The notes: generated from the sequence alone by a model not told the origin. A DNA stretch of 5,673 nt from Candidatus Methanophagales archaeon (GCA_021161765.1 JAGGZZ010000214.1:1-5673); one strand, 5' to 3'; counted from the stretch's first letter, positions 1 through 5,443 are shown. Numbers and translations are program-made.

Positions 1-308
1 GAATTTTGAGTTTAGATATTGGAGTTTGTTTAGACCGGGGCTCTGCCCCGGTAACCCCGCAAGCCCAGTAGGGGCTTATTTAGAGTTTCGTGCTTAGAAT
101 TTATACCACAAGATATTGAGCAATTACTTTCAATTCTACTGCTTCTTTTCGCTTCTCCCCCTTCTGTGTAATACTCCTTCTCAAAAAATAATACAAATCG
201 TATCAGCGATAACGCTTTTTGCTATTCTCTTGCGATAATCTACCCTCACCATCCTTTTTGAAGGGGCACGTTCCCGCTAACCGAGCGGAAATTGCTTCTT
301 TCGCTTGC
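1..308. other. Non-coding stretch with degenerate repeats
   Basis: I find no convincing gene here. The left part (about 1-110) is built from AT-rich, loosely repeated words such as GAGTTTAG, GGAGTTTG, TTTAGAGTTT and CTTAGAATTT, interrupted by a GC-rich double hairpin at 35-78. The middle part (about 138-182) is pyrimidine-rich on the plus strand. On the minus strand a T6 run at 188-183 lies about 120 nt past the stop of the UPF0058 gene. It could act as an oligo-T archaeal terminator, but nothing else supports that. A 23-codon minus-strand reading frame with an ATG near 244 has no recognisable similarity and was not called. Confidence 0.6.
35..78. repeat. Double-hairpin repeat element, copy A
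   Basis: This GC-rich 44-bp block forms two hairpins in a row. The first is CCGGGGC-TCT-GCCCCGG (35-51), extendable by an A-T pair at 34/52. The second is AAGCCC-AGTAG-GGGCTT (61-77). It is flanked by perfect 6-bp direct repeats TTTAGA at 29-34 and 79-84. Removing the block plus one repeat leaves an uninterrupted AT-rich repeat tract. It shares GGGCTCTGCCC, CCGCAAGCCC and GGGCTTA with copy B at 2231-2275, in the same order and at similar spacing. It carries no gene. Being a small insertion is an inference from the flanks and the second copy. Confidence 0.75.
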
Positions 309-527
309 CTACAAGAAAGGGCTATTGTCTCTTGCGGCCAGCGACGCGAGTTCGGTACCGAGAATAAAAACAGCCTGTTTATGCTCCTCTTTGCTTCGAT
401 GTACCTGAAACGGGGAGATATTCAGGTCGTTGTACTTCGTAAAATCGCATCTCGCGCCGTTCTCCTCACAGTGCTTCTTCAACTGAGCCAATAACAAATG
501 CAGGTGTACCAGCTCTTCCTTCTTCAT
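309..527 (-). CDS. UPF0058 family protein (small archaeal protein of unknown function)
   Basis: This 72-residue protein matches the archaeal UPF0058 family (Pfam PF01893), recognised from memory. It starts MKKEEL-HLHLLL, then has a Tyr-Asn-x-Leu and Ile-Ser-Pro segment (residues 32-39), a His-Arg-Ser-Lys-x-Glu-His stretch (43-49), and a conserved FILGTELA end (54-61). The spaced histidines (8, 10, 43, 49) would suit the metal-binding label sometimes given to the family, but no biochemical role is established that I know of. Family members are roughly 70-95 residues, so this one looks complete. There is no signal peptide or membrane segment, so it should be cytosolic. The ATG lies 26-27 nt from the centre of a TTTATATA box, so the message is probably leaderless and this start is well supported. 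It diverges from the tRNA-Thr gene. Confidence 0.88.
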   Translation of the reverse strand: MKKEELVHLHLLLAQLKKHCEENGARCDFTKYNDLNISPFQVHRSKEEHKQAVFILGTELASLAARDNSPFL

Positions 528-549
528 GTTTTATACTTCTTATTTTTAC

Positions 550-559
550 TATATAAATA
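550..559. promoter_or_regulatory. Shared TATA element between UPF0058 gene and tRNA-Thr
   Basis: The plus strand reads TATATAAATA and the minus strand TTTATATA (557-550), both good archaeal TATA boxes. On the minus strand the box centre (about 553.5) is 26-27 nt from the A of the UPF0058 ATG at 527, the usual distance to an archaeal transcription start. On the plus strand the predicted start is near 580, giving the tRNA precursor a leader of about 20 nt. It is the only clear TATA-like sequence in this 72-bp gap, so one near-symmetric box may serve both genes. Use in both directions is inferred from position only. Confidence 0.65.
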
Positions 560-599
560 CTTTTGTTCACACAAAAAAATATGCTCACGTGCCATAAAT

Positions 600-671
600 G
601 CCGCTGTGGCTTAGAGGTAGAGCAGCTGATTCGTAATCAGCAGGTCGTGGGTTCAAGCCCCACCGGCGGCT
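600..671 (+). tRNA. tRNA-Thr (anticodon CGT)
   Basis: A full cloverleaf folds by hand. The acceptor stem is GCCGCTG (600-606) with CGGCGGC (664-670), including one T-G pair. The D-stem is GCTT (609-612) with GAGC (620-623). The anticodon stem is GCTGA (625-629) with TCAGC (637-641), around loop TTCGTAA. The T-stem is GTGGG (647-651) with CCCAC (659-663), around loop TTCAAGC. The anticodon at 632-634 is CGT, which reads the Thr codon ACG. The discriminator is T671, and G1-C72 and C2-G71 fit an archaeal tRNA-Thr. No CCA is encoded and I see no intron. It lies 42 bp before proS on the same strand. Confidence 0.96.
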
Positions 672-713
672 TTCTCGCATCCTGATGTTGGCGATAGAAA
701 TAAGAATAAGAAC

Positions 714-2204
714 ATGAACACGCAACACAAAACAGAAACTAAAACGGTATTGCAAAAAGAGAATAACTTCAGTGAGTGGTATAGCGAGATACTGAAGCGC
801 GCTGAGATATTAGATGTCCGGTATCCCGTGAAAGGCGTATATGTGTGGTATCCTTATGGCTATAAACTGAGGAATCTCACATACGCGTTTTTACGCTCTT
901 TGATGGATAAAGACCATGAAGAAACGCTGTTTCCTATGTTGATACCGAAAGAGGAGTTAATGAAAGAGCGCGAACACATAAAAGGGTTTGAAGAGGAGGT
1001 TTTCTGGGTTACAAAGGGCGGAAGCACCGAGTTGGACGTCCCTCTTGCACTTCGACCAACTTCGGAAACCGCGATATATCCGGTCTTCAAGGTCTGGATC
1101 AGGTCGCATCGCGACTTGCCTATCCGGATATACCAGATAGTGAACACGTTCAGATATGAAACAAGGCATACGAGACCTCTTATTCGACTGCGTGAGATAA
1201 CCTCCTTTAAAGAGGCGCATACTGCACACGCAAGTCGTGCCGAGGCAGAGGAGCAGATAAAAAAGGCGGTGGCGTTATACAAAAACTTCTTTGATGTGCT
1301 TGCTGTTCCTTATGTGACCACGAAAAGACCGGGCTGGGATAAATTCCCGGGAGCAGAGTATTCTATTGCTTTTGATACGCTTATGCCCGATGGAAGGACA
1401 ATGCAGATTGCGACAATCCATTTGCTTGGCGAGACTTTTGCAAGAACGTTTGACATAAAATATGAGGATAAAGACGGCTCGTTGAAGTACGTGAATCAGA
1501 CGTGCTACGGCATTTCGGAGAGGTGCGTTGCCGCGGTAATATCCATTCATGGCGACGAGCATGGTTTGATGCTGCCCCCTGCGGTCGCGCCCATACAGGT
1601 GGTTATCGTGCCCATTGTGTATTCAAGCGAGGGGGAAAAAAAAGAAACGGACGTGGGGAAAATTTGTTCTGAGGTGTTCGCGAAACTAAAGGAAGCAGGA
1701 ATAAGGGCTTTTTTCGATGATTCCGCGGAACGACCCGGTGCGAAATATTACAGGTGGGAAATGAAAGGGGTGCCGTTGAGAATAGAGATAGGTCCACGGG
1801 ATATAAGGAACAATAGATGTGTATTCGTAAGAAGGGACGACTTCTCAAAATTGCAAGTTCCAATTAGCAATGTCGTGCCCGAAGCGAAGCGGGCATTAAA
1901 TGAAATCCATACCTGTATCGCCAAACGTGCAAAAGAAACTTTTTTCGCACACGTGTCCGAAGGCGAAGGGGAGATGGAAACGCGGAGCAGCACTGCACAA
2001 GGTATCGTTTCTATATTCCTGTGTGAACGCGAAAAGTGTGGTCAGGAGGTAGTGGCGCGTCTTGGTGCAGGTGTAACGGTGTTGGGAGAGCCGATAGAAG
2101 GGGATAAGGCGGAAGGAGGCGAAACAAGCGTAAAGAGCGCCGAGGGTAACTGCATAATTTGCTCGCGGAAAGGGAGGCGAGTGTATGTTGCAAGAGCATA
2201 TTGA
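714..2204 (+). CDS. proS: Prolyl-tRNA synthetase, archaeal/eukaryal type
   Basis: This cytosolic class II synthetase joins proline to tRNA-Pro using ATP. At 496 residues it is close to the roughly 480-residue archaeal form and lacks the editing insertion of the bacterial type. The N-terminal FSEWY and YPVKG-VWYP region (19-48) is typical. The catalytic core shows LRPTSE (113-118), the motif 2 region with TRPLIRLRE and FKEAHTAH (153-172), QTCYGISER (262-270), and motif 3 GLMLPPAVAPIQ (284-295). The anticodon-binding domain follows (about 295-395, with WEMKGVPLRIEIGPRD). The C-terminal domain has four cysteines placed for zinc (437, 442, 480, 483) and ends in Tyr, as is usual for this type. The ATG gives about 18 residues before FSEWY, and no better in-frame start is visible. 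No clear Shine-Dalgarno or TATA box lies in the 42-bp gap after tRNA-Thr, so cotranscription with the tRNA is likely. Confidence 0.97.
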   Translation: MNTQHKTETKTVLQKENNFSEWYSEILKRAEILDVRYPVKGVYVWYPYGYKLRNLTYAFLRSLMDKDHEETLFPMLIPKEELMKEREHIKGFEEEVFWVTKGGSTELDVPLALRPTSETAIYPVFKVWIRSHRDLPIRIYQIVNTFRYETRHTRPLIRLREITSFKEAHTAHASRAEAEEQIKKAVALYKNFFDVLAVPYVTTKRPGWDKFPGAEYSIAFDTLMPDGRTMQIATIHLLGETFARTFDIKYEDKDGSLKYVNQTCYGISERCVAAVISIHGDEHGLMLPPAVAPIQVVIVPIVYSSEGEKKETDVGKICSEVFAKLKEAGIRAFFDDSAERPGAKYYRWEMKGVPLRIEIGPRDIRNNRCVFVRRDDFSKLQVPISNVVPEAKRALNEIHTCIAKRAKETFFAHVSEGEGEMETRSSTAQGIVSIFLCEREKCGQEVVARLGAGVTVLGEPIEGDKAEGGETSVKSAEGNCIICSRKGRRVYVARAY

Positions 2205-2216
2205 AAAATAAATTAT

Positions 2217-2368
2217 AGACACAGATTAACGCTTGTGGGCTCTGCCCACATCACCGCAAGCCCTGAAAGGGCTTAATTAACACAGATGAAAAGATCAATG
2301 CCGTTAAAAATAGTTCAGCCAACCCACCAAAAGAAAAAATCCGTGTAAATCCGTGTAAATCTGTGTCT
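2217..2368. repeat. 152-bp element with 11-bp terminal inverted repeats (CACAGATT family)
   Basis: The block begins AGACACAGATT (2217-2227) and ends with its exact reverse complement AATCTGTGTCT (2358-2368). The left part, once the nested hairpin element is removed, reads as tandem CACAGATTAACACAGAT. The right end has three tandem 10-mers, AAATCCGTGT, AAATCCGTGT and AAATCTGTGT (2337-2366), which resemble the same word in reverse orientation. It starts 12 nt after the proS stop codon. No reading frame of note lies inside and no clean target-site duplication is seen outside. It may be a miniature inverted-repeat element or simply two opposed tracts of a common simple repeat. Confidence 0.6.
2231..2275. 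repeat. Double-hairpin repeat element, copy B
   Basis: This 45-bp block forms two hairpins. The first is GTGGGC-TCT-GCCCAC (2235-2249), extendable by a T-A pair at 2234/2250. The second is AAGCCC-TGAAA-GGGCTT (2258-2274). It is flanked by perfect 6-bp direct repeats ATTAAC at 2225-2230 and 2276-2281. Deleting the block with one flank restores a continuous CACAGATTAACACAGAT tract, so it appears to be nested in the larger repeat. It is the partner of copy A at 35-78 and shares the same right end, GGGCTTA. Differences in the first stem keep the base pairing. Confidence 0.75.
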
Positions 2369-2382
2369 CAAATAGAAAGAAG

Positions 2383-2390
2383 TTTTATAC
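2383..2390 (+). promoter_or_regulatory. Probable TATA box of the SIS-domain gene
   Basis: TTTTATAC lies in an AT-rich stretch directly right of the repeat element. A start about 26 nt downstream (near 2413) would leave a leader of roughly 47 nt before the ATG at 2460. The leader has a GTGGGGTTGG stretch before the start codon but no clean GGAGG-type ribosome site. This is a position-based prediction; other AT-rich words nearby cannot be excluded. Confidence 0.4.
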
Positions 2391-2459
2391 TGTATGTACA
2401 ATAAAAAATCCGAAAAGCATAAACAAAAGTAAATCTCTTTTCTTAGTGGGGTTGGTTTT

Positions 2460-3578
2460 ATGCCTGTGAAAAAAGTCAGAAAAACGGTAGGATATATCAA
2501 CGGAGTGATGAAGAATGTTCATAATGTCAACAAGAGTGAGTTTGAAGCTTTTTATGATGACCTCAACTCCGCGGATTGTATCGTTCTCGTGGGTGAAGGG
2601 AGATCGCAAAGCGCATTGTACATAGGAATGGGGCAAATGGACAAATGGGTGCGAACAATGGTGGACGTAGATTTCCCGGGTAGAAACATAGTGGAAGCAG
2701 CGCCGGTATTGGAGAAAAAATATGATAAAATAGCACTGCTTGTGAATTCAGGCAGCGGTGAGACGTCAACGCCTAAAATAGTGGTTAAGCAACTCGCTGA
2801 TTATATCGAGCGAGAAAAAAGCGATAAATTTACGATAGATGCAGTTATCTCAAATCTGGATTCCTCAATAGGAAAGATAAGAGAGAAAGAGTATGGTACC
2901 GTGGTCGAACTGGGGGGGAGAGAGAAAAAACCTACAAAGGCTAATGCGTTTCTCAAACACGGCATAATGAACGATGTTTATGAATTGGGTTCTTTGCTGC
3001 TATTTCAGAAAACAAAGGAAGCCATAAATGAGAAGAATGATTATACGAACGTGTTTGAGAAAATAGAGGAGGAATCAAAGATTATACGAACAATGGTGCA
3101 TAAATTTGTCAGGTCAGATAATTATGAGAAGATCGTTGGCAAGCTCGAGACGCGGTGCTGCGTAACAATGGGTGGATTGGGTCCTGCGAGAAACGTGGCA
3201 AAGATGACTGCAATAAGGCTGCAGCACGTTAAAAGAGCCATTGGCGATGAGGCTTATTTGTCCGGACCTTTTGCACCGAGACCGCGAGCCGGGGATATTC
3301 TATTTTTAATCTCGTGGTCTGGAGAGACTGAACCCCTTCAGGGATGGTGCAGGGAGCAAAAGAAATATGGTGGCTATGTTTATTCCATCGTTGGTAATGA
3401 ATCCACCTTATCGCGGGAGTCTGAAAGTTTCATAATAGAATCTTCGCCTACGACTTTTTATGCGCGTGCGACTTTTGCTCTTAGCCCTCTTCCATTGCAT
3501 CTGGTCGAAAGACTGCGAGAACGTGGGTTCAAACTGCCCGAGTATATTATGGGCTGGTGGCACACGGTGATGCAATAG
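2460..3578 (+). CDS. Double SIS-domain protein, predicted phosphosugar isomerase or binding protein
   Basis: The 372-residue protein has two sugar-isomerase (SIS) domains. The first (about 35-160) has VGEGRS (44-49) and NSGSGET (96-102), followed by an ISN-LDSSIGK segment (130-139) as in phosphosugar isomerases. The second (about 230-335) has MGGLGPARN (237-245), ISWSGET (284-290) and IVGNESTLS (310-318). The Ser/Thr-rich SGET loops are where SIS proteins hold the sugar phosphate. Each half most resembles 6-phospho-3-hexuloisomerase-like domains, but that enzyme is a single-domain protein of about 180 residues. The fused layout resembles the isomerase half of GlmS or bifunctional PGI/PMI. I cannot name the substrate. 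No signal peptide or membrane helix is seen. It probably has its own promoter at about 2383. Its last 32 bp overlap the convergent decarboxylase gene. The SIS fold is secure; the reaction is not. Confidence 0.85.
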   Translation: MPVKKVRKTVGYINGVMKNVHNVNKSEFEAFYDDLNSADCIVLVGEGRSQSALYIGMGQMDKWVRTMVDVDFPGRNIVEAAPVLEKKYDKIALLVNSGSGETSTPKIVVKQLADYIEREKSDKFTIDAVISNLDSSIGKIREKEYGTVVELGGREKKPTKANAFLKHGIMNDVYELGSLLLFQKTKEAINEKNDYTNVFEKIEEESKIIRTMVHKFVRSDNYEKIVGKLETRCCVTMGGLGPARNVAKMTAIRLQHVKRAIGDEAYLSGPFAPRPRAGDILFLISWSGETEPLQGWCREQKKYGGYVYSIVGNESTLSRESESFIIESSPTTFYARATFALSPLPLHLVERLRERGFKLPEYIMGWWHTVMQ

Positions 3579-4029
3579 CTGTTTTCCTGCACTTCACCTT
3601 ATCCCCCTCTTTTACCCGTATCTCAAAACCTCCGGGAATGCTCACATCCACACGTGAGCCAAAACAGATTTTACCTATTCTTTCTGCTTTGGCAACGCTC
3701 TGCCCCTCGTTCACCTCGCACTTTATTTTCCTTGTAAAAAATCCTGCTATTTGCACTACTTTTACATCCCCGTATTTTGTCATGAGTTCTATTGTATTTC
3801 TCGTATTGAAATCGGCGCTACGGATGAAAGCGGGCTTAAAAGTACCTTTCTCTGGCGTTATTCTCTTCACCACGCCGTCTAATGGCGCAACCGTGATGTG
3901 CACATTATGAAGATGCATAAATATAGAGATGATTCTGCTTTCTTGCGAAACATTTTTGATCAAACTTTTTTTAAACGTTTGTATCCTTATTACCTTCCCG
4001 CTTGCTGGCGAGAGCATACGTTCGGTCAT
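3547..4029 (-). CDS. psd: Divergent, N-terminally short phosphatidylserine (archaetidylserine) decarboxylase homologue
   Basis: The family removes CO2 from the serine head group of a phospholipid using a pyruvoyl cofactor made by self-cleavage at a Gly-Ser bond. This 160-residue protein aligns with the C-terminal three quarters of the short archaeal/type II form. It has IFMHLHNVH with the conserved His at 44, KGTFKPAF (61-68), FNTRNTIELMTKYG (74-87), VVQIAGFFTRKI (91-102) and the cleavage region CFGSRVDVSIP (122-132), with Ser125 as the likely pyruvoyl precursor. Two things are odd. The hydrophobic N-terminus and the FFRDP-like segment, expected before SPADGKV in relatives of about 200 residues, are absent. 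The motif itself reads SPASGKV, so Ser10 replaces the usual Asp. A start at Met5 (4017) fits the upstream TATA box better than Met1. It may still be a working variant or a decaying gene. The family is clear; activity is uncertain. Confidence 0.85.
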   Translation of the reverse strand: MTERMLSPASGKVIRIQTFKKSLIKNVSQESRIISIFMHLHNVHITVAPLDGVVKRITPEKGTFKPAFIRSADFNTRNTIELMTKYGDVKVVQIAGFFTRKIKCEVNEGQSVAKAERIGKICFGSRVDVSIPGGFEIRVKEGDKVKCRKTAIASPCATSP

Positions 4030-4039
4030 ATCCTCTTGA

Positions 4040-4073
4040 TTGTATATAAAGAGTAACTCCCTTTTATTTAATT
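4040..4073 (-). repeat. Duplicated promoter module, copy 1
   Basis: The module reads, on the plus strand, TTGTATATAAA (4040-4050), ten unlike bases, then CTTTTATTTAATT (4061-4073). The same two words at the same spacing occur at 5605-5638. It covers the TATA box of the decarboxylase gene and the region upstream of it. To its right, loose tandem TTAGCGG words (4073-4079, 4081-4087) follow. Confidence 0.6.
4043..4050 (-). promoter_or_regulatory. TATA box of the decarboxylase gene
   Basis: TTTATATA reads on the minus strand with its centre at about 4046.5. The usual 26-nt spacing puts the transcription start near 4020, inside the first codons after Met1 (4029) and 3-4 nt before Met5 (4017). That favours a nearly leaderless message starting at Met5. 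The surrounding sequence, with AATTAAATAAAAG located 10 nt upstream, recurs at 5605-5638. Confidence 0.6.
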
Positions 4074-4132
4074 TAGCGGGTTAGCGGTTTAGAGCGCTAG
4101 AAAGGCTACTAATATCGGACAACTTAAATTTT

Positions 4133-4201
4133 ACCGCAGAGCACACGGAGAACGCAGAGCCATAAATTATAGACCTCTGTGTACTCTGCGCTCTCCGCGG
4201 T
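4133..4201. repeat. 69-bp imperfect palindrome of the ACCGCAGAG type
   Basis: The left arm (4133-4159) begins ACCGCAGAGCACACGGAGA. The right arm (4175-4201) read in reverse complement begins ACCGCGGAGAGCGCAGAG. The 15-bp centre holds ATAAATTATAGAC (4162-4174), the same 13-mer that leads into the repeat after proS (2208-2220). The arms are tandem variants of a GCAGAG-like word, so pairing is strong but imperfect. It lies between the end of pcm and the promoter of the decarboxylase gene. It could be a cruciform or bidirectional terminator-like structure, but more likely is a dispersed simple-repeat relic. Confidence 0.7.
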
Positions 4202-4226
4202 GGATAAATCACTATATTGTTTCAAT

Positions 4227-4898
4227 TTACCTGAATCCATACCGCCCCACGAGGGGCACGAAAGCGACATCGCATTTTTTCTCCTGCTCTATTCCCTTTT
4301 CCTTCTTCTTCACAAGATATAACTCCTGCAGGTATCTTCCGATGGGTATGACCATTTTTCCGCCCTCTTTTAACTGCTCAAGCAGCGGTGGCGGGACGGC
4401 AGGCGCAGCACAGGTCACGCTTATTTTGTCATAAGGCGCATGTTCAGGCAGCCCAAGTGTTCCATCACCCTGTATCACGGTCACATGCTTATACCCTGCA
4501 CGTTTCAGATTCTCTCTCGAAAAATCCACCAACCACGGTATCCTTTCCACGGAATATACGTGCCCTGTTTCTCCTATTAGCTCGGCAATGACTGCCGCAT
4601 GGTATCCTGAACCAGCACCAATTTCAAGTACTTTTTCGCCCTTCTTCAGCTCTAAGTAACCGCACATCATTGCAACCATGTGTGGTGCGCTTATCGTTTG
4701 ACCCTCACCGATAGGCAGTGGATAATCGCTGTATGCCTGCCCTGTAACACTATGAGGGACAAAAAGATGCCTTTTAACGCGCATCATTGCTGCCAACACG
4801 TCCTCACCAGGATAATGCACACGGTTGAGCTGTAGCCCCTTTATCATCCTTCTCCGCTCGTCCTCACGTATCCTTTCCTCTTTATCTGCGCTTGTCAT
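4227..4898 (-). CDS. pcm: Protein-L-isoaspartate O-methyltransferase
   Basis: Pcm methylates the isoaspartyl residues that form in ageing proteins, using S-adenosylmethionine, and so starts their repair in the cytosol. The 223-residue product matches the family length. It shows MMRVKRHLFVP (38-48), YPLPIGEGQTISAPHMVAMM (59-78) at the substrate side, the SAM-binding motif VLEIGAGSGYHAAVIAEL (90-107), an acidic VYSVER strand (114-119), and GDGTLGLPEHAPYDKISV (144-161) leading to AAP and GGKMVIPIG (164-187). The reading frame is open further up to an ATG at 4973, but that would add 25 basic residues unlike the family and overlap the upstream gene by 92 bp. The ATG at 4898 overlaps it by 17 bp and has a GGAG-containing purine stretch upstream, so I chose it. 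It is likely the second gene of an operon with the KH protein gene. Confidence 0.96.
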   Translation of the reverse strand: MTSADKEERIREDERRRMIKGLQLNRVHYPGEDVLAAMMRVKRHLFVPHSVTGQAYSDYPLPIGEGQTISAPHMVAMMCGYLELKKGEKVLEIGAGSGYHAAVIAELIGETGHVYSVERIPWLVDFSRENLKRAGYKHVTVIQGDGTLGLPEHAPYDKISVTCAAPAVPPPLLEQLKEGGKMVIPIGRYLQELYLVKKKEKGIEQEKKCDVAFVPLVGRYGFR

Positions 4899-5433
4899 CG
4901 GCGAAAAAATCCTTCTCCTCTGCCCTTCGCTTCTTCTCCAGGAACGAGTAAACCGCACTATGTGGTGAACCATTTATCAGCATCTCTATTGCATCATGCG
5001 CAGCTATTGCCTGGTGTGGATAGCCGATTATGCCGATACTCTTTCCATAAACGGAGATTTTAACACCTGTAATGTCCTCTATCACCCTTCTTGTTCTTCC
5101 ATTTCTACCTATTACACGTCCCTTTATCCTCTGCAGTGTCTTTGGCGTGAGATGAGCGATAGAAATAACGTCGAATAAAAGTGACTCGTCATCAAGGAGT
5201 GAGAACGCATTTTCAGGCGAAAAACCCCTGCCTATCGCATTTATCACGTCTGCAACTCTGAGCACCTTCAGGGGGTCTCCGCCCTCGATACCTTCTATGT
5301 ACACTTCTCCTTCCGTACTATCTACTTCTATCCGGCTATCTGATTTTTTCTCTATACTCTCCTTTACGATTCCGTTATGTCCAATTAGCACGCCAATTCT
5401 ATCCTGCGGAATCCTGACATACTGTGTTGCCAT
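4882..5433 (-). CDS. Two-KH-domain RNA-binding protein, archaeal Dim2/Krr1 (Pno1) homologue
   Basis: Archaeal Dim2-like proteins bind the 3' end region of 16S rRNA and act in late small-subunit maturation. The 183-residue protein has a first KH domain (about 4-50) with RIPQDRIGVLIGHNG and its GxxG loop Gly18-His-Asn-Gly21. A linker (50-95) includes INAIGRGFSPENAFSLL, which is typical of the family. The second KH domain (about 95-165) has IKGRVIGRNGRTRR with GxxG Gly109-Arg-Asn-Gly112 and ends GSPHSAVYSFLEKKRR. A charged tail follows. Length and both domains are complete. The ATG at 5433 gives the family N-terminus but has only a weak purine stretch before it, and repeat sequence begins about 11 nt upstream. 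In many archaea this gene sits with aIF1A and Rio1 genes; here the DNA directly upstream is non-coding, and pcm follows with a 17-bp overlap. Confidence 0.95.
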   Translation of the reverse strand: MATQYVRIPQDRIGVLIGHNGIVKESIEKKSDSRIEVDSTEGEVYIEGIEGGDPLKVLRVADVINAIGRGFSPENAFSLLDDESLLFDVISIAHLTPKTLQRIKGRVIGRNGRTRRVIEDITGVKISVYGKSIGIIGYPHQAIAAHDAIEMLINGSPHSAVYSFLEKKRRAEEKDFFADDKRR

Positions 5434-5443
5434 TTTTTATCTT

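Noticed and set aside
35..51. Hairpin as an intrinsic transcription terminator
   Set aside because: No T-run follows either stem on either strand, and archaeal termination relies mainly on oligo-T; the second copy with direct flanks points to a repeat element.
173..244. 23-codon minus-strand frame with ATG near 244, in frame past a TGA with a further 14 codons
   Set aside because: Considered as a tiny gene or a recoded TGA. No similarity, no structure supporting recoding, and too short to judge.
219..494. 91-codon plus-strand frame opposite the UPF0058 gene
   Set aside because: It lies antisense to a recognisable family protein, has no family resemblance itself and a composition typical of a shadow frame.
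860..1282. 140-codon minus-strand frame inside proS
   Set aside because: Fully antisense to conserved synthetase motifs; Cys/Ser/Arg-rich shadow with no domain pattern.
3557..3910. 117-codon plus-strand frame over the decarboxylase gene
   Set aside because: Antisense to conserved decarboxylase motifs and without recognisable similarity or a start signal.
4899..4973. Longer pcm start at 4973
   Set aside because: It would add 25 arginine-rich residues absent from the family and overlap the KH gene by 92 bp; the ATG at 4898 fits family length.
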